This document shows positions 1-4,590 of a stretch of DNA of 6,341 nt, in pieces; within the stretch, counting starts at the first letter, position 1, and each line of letters starts with the position of its first letter. The notes under the pieces are model-generated. The model did not search any database. It was given only the letters and a program-made list of their open reading frames with translations, and was not told where the DNA came from. Location of the stretch: NCBI GenBank assembly GCA_028865155.1, contig JAGWKW010000076.1, positions 1-6,341 of the forward strand. The letters are read 5' to 3'. Source of the stretch: Alphaproteobacteria bacterium. Its GTDB lineage: Bacteria; Pseudomonadota; Alphaproteobacteria; UBA9219. The position numbers and the translations under genes are program-made.

Positions 1-2
1 AA

Positions 3-656
3 CCGGTCGGCGGCGCGGCGAGCCTGTGCCCCGATTGCTGGCAGAAAATCCATTTCATTACGCCGCCTTTATGTGCCTGCTGCGGCGCGCCGTTCGACAT
101 CCCGGCGGGCGAGGGGATGCTGTGCGGCGCATGCCTCGACCAGCCGCCGCCTTATACGTCCGCGCGCGCCGCGATGCTTTATGACGAGGATAGCCGCCGC
201 CTCATCCTCGGCTTCAAGCATGGCGACCGCACCAATGCGGCGTCCGCGCTTGCCGGATGGATGCAACGCGCGGGCGGCGAAAGCTTGCGCGATGCCGATG
301 CGCTGCTTCCCGTGCCGCTGCATCGCTGGCGGTTTTTCCGACGGCGTTACAATCAATCGGCTTTGCTCGCGCAACGTCTGGCGGAAAAAACCGGCATATC
401 CTTCTGGCCCGACGCGCTGCGTCGTATCCGCGCGACGCCGGTTCAGGGCCACATGAAACGGAAAGAGCGTCGGGAAAATGTCCGCAACGCGTTCGCCGCA
501 TCGGCACATCACGATTTCAAAAACAAAACTCTTGTCCTGATCGACGATGTGCTGACGACGGGCGCGACGGTGGAAGAATGCGCGCACATCCTATTGAAAG
601 CGGGCGCAAAAGAAGTGCGCGTCCTCACGCTTTCGCGCGTGAAGAGCATTGTGTGA
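3..656 (+). CDS. comF: ComF family phosphoribosyltransferase-like protein, 5' partial
   Basis: The reading frame is open from the left edge (first whole codon at 3), so the true start lies upstream; 217 residues are visible. The visible N-terminus has paired cysteines (CPDC, CACCG, CGAC), the zinc-ribbon arrangement of ComF proteins. The middle has LLPVPLHRWRFFRRRYNQS, a ComF signature. Near the end, VLIDDVLTTGAT is the PRPP-binding loop of type I phosphoribosyltransferases (about residues 178-189 of the visible part). In the family, ComF is a cytosolic protein needed for DNA uptake in competent bacteria, but it is also conserved in species not known to be competent, and its biochemical reaction is unclear. 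An internal ATG at 117 would drop the zinc-binding part, so it is not the start. The 3' end overlaps the convergent neighbour by 32 bases. Family identity is firm; a role in competence here is not shown. Confidence 0.93.
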   Translation, partial: PVGGAASLCPDCWQKIHFITPPLCACCGAPFDIPAGEGMLCGACLDQPPPYTSARAAMLYDEDSRRLILGFKHGDRTNAASALAGWMQRAGGESLRDADALLPVPLHRWRFFRRRYNQSALLAQRLAEKTGISFWPDALRRIRATPVQGHMKRKERRENVRNAFAASAHHDFKNKTLVLIDDVLTTGATVEECAHILLKAGAKEVRVLTLSRVKSIV

Positions 657-1206
657 GGAAAGCGACGCCCCGGTCGGCCCAGCGCAACGCGCGGTCGAGC
701 GCAGCCATAGTCTTCGCCATATCGCGGCTTTTATCCGTGCGCCACGCGGCGAAGGCCCAGCCGGAAACTGCGATCAACCCGACCGCGACGACAGGCCGGG
801 GCAGCGCGCCGTCAAGCTTTCCCGCCTCGATCAAACGATACGCGCCGTCCATCGCCGCGCGCGACAGAATGCAGGCCAACGCGCGGTCGCGCCGCGCGGT
901 GCTTTCGATGCTTGCGACGGCTTTTCGATGTTTTTGCAGAATATCGAAACGCGCCATCAGCAAATCGAACAAACGGTCATGCGCGCCGCCTGATGTTTTG
1001 ACCGCAAAAGCCTCGCGGTCGATTTCAGCGGCGATGACGGGAACAAGGCCGTTTGCGGTTTTGAACCGCGCCTTGATTTTCGCCACAGGTAATTTCGCGG
1101 CTTTGGCAACCTTGTCCAACGTGATACGCTCCCACCCTTGCGCGGCGGCAAGGCGCAGCGCGGCGGCGCATAGTCTGGCGTCTTCATTCTTTGCGGCTTT
1201 GGTCAT
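625..1206 (-). CDS. TetR/COQ9-like helix-turn-helix protein
   Basis: A 193-residue, all-helical-looking protein. Residues about 28-50 (ITLDKVAKAAKLPVAKIKARF) match the helix-turn-helix pattern of TetR-type proteins, where the usual motif is close to TTVRDIAREAGVSKGTLYRHF. The segment HDRLFDLLMARFDILQKHR at about 76-94 and the C-terminal DMAKTMAALDRALRWADRG resemble a group of alphaproteobacterial proteins annotated either as TetR regulators or as COQ9 family. COQ9 proteins share the TetR fold but bind isoprenoid lipids and help ubiquinone synthesis. From sequence alone I cannot decide between DNA-binding regulator and COQ9-like lipid binder; the Arg/Lys-poor recognition helix leaves this open. 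The ATG at 1206 has only a weak purine-rich site upstream. The gene is divergent from the flavin reductase, sharing a 61-base gap with a Fur-box-like site, and its end overlaps comF. Confidence 0.82.
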   Translation of the reverse strand: MTKAAKNEDARLCAAALRLAAAQGWERITLDKVAKAAKLPVAKIKARFKTANGLVPVIAAEIDREAFAVKTSGGAHDRLFDLLMARFDILQKHRKAVASIESTARRDRALACILSRAAMDGAYRLIEAGKLDGALPRPVVAVGLIAVSGWAFAAWRTDKSRDMAKTMAALDRALRWADRGVAFLTQCSSRAKA

Positions 1207-1243
1207 GGCCCGCTTTTAACCCAAAAACTGCCCCGCCGCCATT

Positions 1244-1258
1244 TAAGAATGATTCTCG
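1244..1258. promoter_or_regulatory. Fur-box-like operator
   Basis: The 15-mer TAAGAATGATTCTCG is centred on G1251 and contains the perfect inverted repeat AGAAT-G-ATTCT. It matches 13 of 15 bases of a 7-1-7 Fur-type palindrome written TGAGAATGATTCTCA. It lies in the short gap between the divergent TetR/COQ9-like gene and the flavin reductase gene, just upstream of the latter's start codon, a position suited to repression. Flavin reductases can supply reduced flavin for iron release, so iron control would fit. The regulator (Fur, or another iron-responsive protein of alphaproteobacteria) is inferred from the site alone. Confidence 0.5.
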
Positions 1259-1267
1259 TTGAAAGCC

Positions 1268-1813
1268 ATGGCGATTTCTGTTTCTGTGGCGGGCATGAAA
1301 AACGCATCCGATACGCTCGCTTTCCGGCAGATGATGGGCAGCTTCGCCACCGGCGTCGCCGTCGTGACCGCGCGCAATGCCGAGCTCGGCGCGTTCGGAC
1401 TCACGATCAACTCCTTCACGTCCGTGTCGCTGCATCCGCAACTTGTCCTGTTCTGCCTCGACGGCGACGCGTTTTTGTACTCGCATTTCCGTCGTGCGAA
1501 GAGCTTTGCCGTCAATATCCTTGCGCAGGGGCAGGAAGATATCTCCCGCCATTTCGCGAGCCGCCATCACCACCCCAAGCCCAAAAATATGTGGGACAGG
1601 CCGCAAAAAGACTGCCCGATTTTACGCGGCACGCTCGGCTGGATCCTGTGTCATCCGCAGGCTTTTCACAAAGCCGGCGATCACACGATTTTGGTGGGGA
1701 AAGTGGTCGACTTCCACAAACGCGCCGTCGCCAAGGAGCCGCTTCTCTATTTTCACGGGCGCTATCGCGCGCTCAAATCCTTGGGCAAGGTAACATCCGG
1801 CGCGCGCAAATAA
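1268..1813 (+). CDS. Flavin reductase family (FMN-binding split-barrel) protein
   Basis: A 181-residue protein of the NADH:FMN oxidoreductase/DIM6-NTAB type. The N-terminal FRQMMGSFATGVAVVTA and GLTINSFTSVSLHPQLVLFCL are the family's flavin-binding strands. FAVNILAQGQEDISRHFAS follows, and near the C-terminus come GDHTILVGKVV and PLLYFHGRY. Members reduce free FMN or FAD with NAD(P)H and often supply a two-component monooxygenase or reduce ferric iron; no monooxygenase gene is visible here. Three in-frame starts exist: TTG 1259, ATG 1268 and ATG 1295. TTG 1259 directly abuts the Fur-box-like site and is unlikely. ATG 1268 has GAAAG just upstream. ATG 1295 would give the usual short N-terminus and leave more room for a leader. 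I chose 1268 without strong support. The 3' end overlaps convergent tsaB by 52 bases. Confidence 0.9.
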   Translation: MAISVSVAGMKNASDTLAFRQMMGSFATGVAVVTARNAELGAFGLTINSFTSVSLHPQLVLFCLDGDAFLYSHFRRAKSFAVNILAQGQEDISRHFASRHHHPKPKNMWDRPQKDCPILRGTLGWILCHPQAFHKAGDHTILVGKVVDFHKRAVAKEPLLYFHGRYRALKSLGKVTSGARK

Positions 1814-2373
1814 AGCGGACGCGGCGCGAAGGCCGGATCATTCGCATCCGCTGTCGCCGCCAAAGCCGCAACGGTTTCCGTAATATCCATATCCGGCGTA
1901 TCGACATCGCCCGCCATGACCGTGCCCGGATGGGCAACAAGAAATGCGTCGATTTGCTCTTTTGTCATCAGGCATGGTTCCTGCGCCGCGCCTCGCGCGG
2001 GGAAAAACCGGCAAAATAATTCGGCGCGCCTGGAATCGATCACGATCAGAGGATCGCCATCCTTATGCAAGACGCGATAGGCCGCAAACCGGTCGATACC
2101 GATAACGGATTTTTTCGCCGCCAGCCCGATACCCCGTGCGGCGGCAAGGCCGACGCGCAAACCGGTGAAACTTCCTGGCCCGCGCGTCACCGCAACCCTG
2201 TCCAGCGCATCGAAACCAACGCCCGCCCGTTGCATAACGTCGACAATCATCGGCATCAGCCGCGCATCCTGTCCGCGCGTCATTTTCTCCATGCTATGCG
2301 CAAGCACCGCTCCATCCCGCCAGACGCAAACGCCGCAAGCCGAACCGCAACTGTCGATGGACAGGATAAGCAT
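1762..2373 (-). CDS. tsaB: TsaB, subunit of tRNA t6A37 threonylcarbamoyltransferase complex
   Basis: A 203-residue cytosolic protein. It opens with MLILSIDSCGSACG, the ASKHA-type phosphate-binding start of TsaB. RGPGSFTGLRVGLAAARGIG at 64-83 is the diagnostic TsaB segment, and YLRAPDVT near the C-terminus is also typical. In bacteria, TsaB dimerises with TsaD and, with TsaE, transfers threonylcarbamoyl from TsaC product to A37 of ANN-decoding tRNAs. TsaB is the non-catalytic partner. An in-frame ATG at 2403 would add ten residues (MRRESLDLYK); I prefer 2373 because the family begins at MLILxID, although the ribosome site there is poor. The gene is the last of the fba-nfuA-tsaB set, 70 bases after nfuA. 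The rimI gene that often follows tsaB is absent; a convergent flavin reductase lies there instead. At 203 residues it is somewhat short for the family. Confidence 0.93.
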   Translation of the reverse strand: MLILSIDSCGSACGVCVWRDGAVLAHSMEKMTRGQDARLMPMIVDVMQRAGVGFDALDRVAVTRGPGSFTGLRVGLAAARGIGLAAKKSVIGIDRFAAYRVLHKDGDPLIVIDSRRAELFCRFFPARGAAQEPCLMTKEQIDAFLVAHPGTVMAGDVDTPDMDITETVAALAATADANDPAFAPRPLYLRAPDVTLPKDLSAR

Positions 2374-2404
2374 TTTATATAAATCCAGCGATTCACGCCT
2401 CATG

Positions 2405-2426
2405 GGAAAACGCTTCCGCGCTTTCC
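2405..2426 (-). other. RNA hairpin in the nfuA-tsaB gap
   Basis: Read on the minus strand, arms GGAAAGCGC and GCGTTTTCC pair over nine positions with a single G-U wobble. They are closed by the loop GGAA, which fits the stable GNRA tetraloop pattern. No run of U follows, so it is not a normal intrinsic terminator. It lies between the nfuA stop and tsaB, about 32 bases upstream of the preferred tsaB start. It may stabilise or punctuate the shared mRNA, or weaken read-through into tsaB. The function is inferred; the pairing is seen. Confidence 0.5.
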
Positions 2427-2443
2427 TATAAGGCGATCGCGGA

Positions 2444-2998
2444 TTAACGAACTTGTCGGACTTCGCGCACTTCGGGGATATAGTGGCGCAGCATATTTTC
2501 GACCCCGGCCTTGAGCGTCATGGTCGAACTCGGACATCCGGCGCATGAGCCTTTAAGGTTCAGGTAGACGACGCCGTCCTCGAAACGCTCGAAGGTGATG
2601 TCGCCGCCGTCCTGCGCGACGGCAGGGCGGATTTTGTGGTCGAGCAGGTCGCGGATTTTCGCGATGACGGGGTCGCCGTCATCCGGCGCTGCCGTTTCCG
2701 CGTTACCATCCTGTGCGGCCATCACCGGCTTGCCGGACGTAAAATGCTCCATGATCGCAGTCAAAACGGGCGGCTTGAGCGCGGCCCAGCCTTTATCCTC
2801 GCCCTTGGTCACGGTGATGAAATCCTTGCCGAGGAAAACGCCGCGTATGCCCTCGATCGCGAACAAGCTTTGCGCGAGCGGCGAGGGGGCCGCATCTTCC
2901 GCCGACACGGCGTCCAATGTACCGTCGACCATAACCTCGCGGCCGGGCAGGAATTTCATCGTCGCGGGGTTGGGCGTTTCTTCGGTCTGGATAAACAT
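2444..2998 (-). CDS. nfuA: NfuA/NifU-like Fe-S cluster carrier protein
   Basis: A 184-residue protein with two domains. Residues 1-87 form the Nfu N-terminal domain (FIQTEETPNPATMKFLPG, then SLFAIEGIRGVFLGKDFITVTK). A polar Ala/Asp-rich linker follows at about 93-109. Residues 110-180 form the NifU C-terminal domain with RPAVAQDGGDI and the cluster-binding CAGC motif (Cys152 and Cys155). Family members hold a [4Fe-4S] cluster bridged between two monomers and deliver it to client enzymes in the cytosol. The pairing of this N-terminal domain with the NifU domain is the form usual in alphaproteobacteria and mitochondria (NFU1), rather than the A-type N-domain of E. coli NfuA. It has a strong ribosome site and lies 12 bases after fba, so the two are probably translated from one message. 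Both cysteines are present and the length is normal. Confidence 0.95.
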   Translation of the reverse strand: MFIQTEETPNPATMKFLPGREVMVDGTLDAVSAEDAAPSPLAQSLFAIEGIRGVFLGKDFITVTKGEDKGWAALKPPVLTAIMEHFTSGKPVMAAQDGNAETAAPDDGDPVIAKIRDLLDHKIRPAVAQDGGDITFERFEDGVVYLNLKGSCAGCPSSTMTLKAGVENMLRHYIPEVREVRQVR

Positions 2999-3002
2999 GT
3001 TG

Positions 3003-3011
3003 CTTCTCCTT
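3003..3011 (-). promoter_or_regulatory. nfuA ribosome binding site overlapping the fba stop
   Basis: The minus strand reads AAGGAGAAG here, seven bases from AGGAG to the nfuA ATG, and is the best Shine-Dalgarno sequence in the window. Its first base is the last base of the fba stop codon (TGA, 3013-3011). Ribosomes ending fba are therefore placed to start nfuA, which suggests translational coupling. Confidence 0.8.
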
Positions 3012-4087
3012 CAGCCTTCTTGCGCCAGACTGCGCCCCGTCGCGCCCAAATCCTTGAACGCTTGGTCGAGACGCGCGCCCATCGCTTTTTCCCCGGCGCG
3101 CAGCCATTTGCGCGGGTCATAGAGGCTTTTCAACGGTTTTTGCGTTTCGGGATGGATCTGGAAACGGAACGCCTCGGGATTCTTCGCCACATAATCGCCG
3201 ATACCGTTCGCAAAGGCGAATTGCGTATCGGTATCGATATTCATCTTGAACACGCCATAGCTGATGGCGGCATCAATATCTTTCTTGTCTGAACCGGAAC
3301 CGCCATGAAACACGAAATTGACGGGTTTTTCGACACCAAGTTTTTCGCTGACAAGCTTTTGCGACGCGTCGAGAATTTCGGGGCGCAACCGGACATTGCC
3401 CGGCGCATAGACGCCATGCACATTGCCGAACGCGGCGGCGACGGAAAAATGCCCCAGCGGACGCAGCATCTCGACCGCGCGCAGGACATCTTCGGGTTGC
3501 GTATAAAGCCGCGCATGATCGGCGGTAGACAAATCTTCGGAACCGACGCCGTCTTCCTCGCCGCCGGTGACGCCCAGTTCGATCTCAAGGCTCATGCCCA
3601 ACGGCGTCAGCTTTTTCAGAATGCGTGCGCATTCGGCCAGATTCTCGGCCAAAGGCTCTTCCGATAAATCCAGCATATGCGAAGAAAACAACGGCCGCCC
3701 GTGCAAGCGGTAATAGGCTTCCCCTTCCGCGATCATGGCCTCGACCCACGGAATCAGCGCCTTGTTGGCATGGTCGGTGTGCAAAATTACGCATACGCCA
3801 TAGTGCGCGGCCAGCATATGCACATGCTGCGCGGCGGACGCGGCCCCCAATGCGCGAGCTTTGGCGGCATCGGCCAGGCCGGGGCCGCCGAAAAATTGCG
3901 CACCGCCGCTGGACAGCTGGATAATGACATCGGACTTGTTGCGCGCCGCCGCTTCCAAAACCGCGTTGACGCTGTTGGTGCCCACGATATTGACGGCAGG
4001 CAGGGCATAGCCGCCTTGCTTGCAGGCCGCCACCAATTTCTGGTAGCCCTCGCCCCATACGACGCCAGGCTTCAATTTCGTTCCCAT
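3011..4087 (-). CDS. fba: Class II fructose-1,6-bisphosphate aldolase (type A)
   Basis: A 358-residue cytosolic enzyme, nearly the same length as E. coli FbaA. It interconverts fructose 1,6-bisphosphate with dihydroxyacetone phosphate and glyceraldehyde 3-phosphate in glycolysis and gluconeogenesis, using Zn2+. HTDHA at 103-107 supplies the catalytic Asp105 and zinc ligand His106. ELGVTGGEEDGV at 170-181 is the type A loop and metal-site region. His224 in GNVHGVY and His261 in HGGSGS are the other zinc ligands. NIDTD at 283-287 binds substrate phosphate. All are in place by comparison with the E. coli enzyme. The ATG at 4087 has GGGAGC five to ten bases upstream. It is the first gene of the fba-nfuA-tsaB set and has a candidate promoter in the divergent gap. 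No oddities. Confidence 0.96.
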   Translation of the reverse strand: MGTKLKPGVVWGEGYQKLVAACKQGGYALPAVNIVGTNSVNAVLEAAARNKSDVIIQLSSGGAQFFGGPGLADAAKARALGAASAAQHVHMLAAHYGVCVILHTDHANKALIPWVEAMIAEGEAYYRLHGRPLFSSHMLDLSEEPLAENLAECARILKKLTPLGMSLEIELGVTGGEEDGVGSEDLSTADHARLYTQPEDVLRAVEMLRPLGHFSVAAAFGNVHGVYAPGNVRLRPEILDASQKLVSEKLGVEKPVNFVFHGGSGSDKKDIDAAISYGVFKMNIDTDTQFAFANGIGDYVAKNPEAFRFQIHPETQKPLKSLYDPRKWLRAGEKAMGARLDQAFKDLGATGRSLAQEG

Positions 4088-4137
4088 GCTTGCTCCCGCT
4101 TCGAGGCCAAAAGGCGCAACACGCCCGTCCCCTTTGT

Positions 4138-4166
4138 TTGATAGCCCCGATACAGGTTTTTGTCCA
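4138..4166 (-). promoter_or_regulatory. Candidate sigma70-type promoter for fba
   Basis: On the minus strand TGGACA (4166-4161; 5 of 6 to TTGACA) is followed after 17 bases by TATCAA (4143-4138; 4 of 6 to TATAAT). Transcription would start near 4131, giving a leader of roughly 45 bases before fba. It was found by eye, and the match is moderate. Confidence 0.35.
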
Positions 4167-4184
4167 TCGCGCGTCTTTCAAGGC

Positions 4185-4213
4185 TTGAGGTGGGCGGGAC
4201 TTGCTTATAAGAT
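4185..4213 (+). promoter_or_regulatory. Candidate promoter for the small exported protein gene
   Basis: TTGAGG at 4185-4190 is followed by TATAAG (4206-4211, 15-base spacing) or TAAGAT (4208-4213, 17-base spacing). It lies 33-38 bases upstream of the ATG at 4246, the right place and direction for the small gene. The rest of the 158-base divergent gap shows no further repeat or RNA gene that I can support. Confidence 0.35.
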
Positions 4214-4245
4214 TACGATTGCGCCATTTTTTGGGGGGAGCTGTC

Positions 4246-4590
4246 ATGCGCGTGGTTGCGACTATACTGTTTCTGTCGGCGATTTTCGCCGTGTTTCCCC
4301 TGAGCCATGCTTTCGCGAATCTCAGTTTCAGCGGACAATATTGTCGGCAGCACTTTGCCTGCAGCACCGATACAGGCACTTTTCCACCAATTAATGAGTT
4401 GATCTCAATTGCCAAAAACTGTGGCACAGGTTCCATTGTGTTTGACGAAACGGCCGGACTTGACGCAAATAACTGCCTGTCTGTCGATCCTTCAAGTCTT
4501 TCGCAAAATACACGCTCCACGACGTCATGCTGCGTCGTTTCCATCGGTGGCGGTCAGTGCGCCATGTATTGTTCCGTGGTTGGCCGCTAA
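4246..4590 (+). CDS. Small exported protein with eight cysteines, unknown family
   Basis: I do not recognise this 114-residue protein. Residues 1-24 are a clear Sec signal peptide: MR, then a hydrophobic stretch VVATILFLSAIFAVFPL, then SHAFA with likely cleavage after Ala24. The mature part of about 90 residues holds eight cysteines at 33, 39, 59, 77, 95, 96, 105 and 109 and none lies in the signal peptide. The even number and periplasmic or extracellular fate suggest up to four disulfides. It ends close to the last cysteine pair (CAMYCSVVGR), leaving no membrane anchor. The ATG at 4246 is well supported by GGGGGGAG at 4233-4240, five bases upstream; the longer frame from 4201 would bury the signal peptide. 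GC is about 50% by hand count, lower than the house-keeping genes. The gene ends tail to tail with the prepilin fusion gene, overlapping by four bases. Real gene: likely. Function: unknown. Confidence 0.8.
   Translation: MRVVATILFLSAIFAVFPLSHAFANLSFSGQYCRQHFACSTDTGTFPPINELISIAKNCGTGSIVFDETAGLDANNCLSVDPSSLSQNTRSTTSCCVVSIGGGQCAMYCSVVGR

Noticed and set aside
257..1219. Open frame of 320 codons on the plus strand across comF and the TetR/COQ9-like gene
   Set aside because: It runs out of frame through two genes with clear family matches, is very rich in Arg, Ala and Ser, and has no recognisable motif; a shadow of GC-rich coding sequence.
1249..2019. Open frame of 256 codons on the plus strand over the flavin reductase and tsaB
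   Set aside because: It is one frame away from the flavin reductase and antisense to tsaB, both of which carry family signatures; the translation is Arg-rich without motifs.
2374..2403. Ten-codon N-terminal extension of TsaB from the ATG at 2403
   Set aside because: TsaB proteins normally begin at the MLILxID segment; the extra residues are polar, non-conserved in pattern, and this ATG has no better ribosome site.
2430..2439. GCGATCGC palindrome near the nfuA stop, as in repeated genomic HIP1-type elements
   Set aside because: It occurs here as a single copy, which is unremarkable in GC-rich DNA.
3585..4544. Open frame of 319 codons on the minus strand over fba and the small exported gene
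   Set aside because: It is out of frame with the clearly conserved aldolase, crosses the promoter gap and lies antisense to the signal-peptide gene; composition is low-complexity Arg/Gly.
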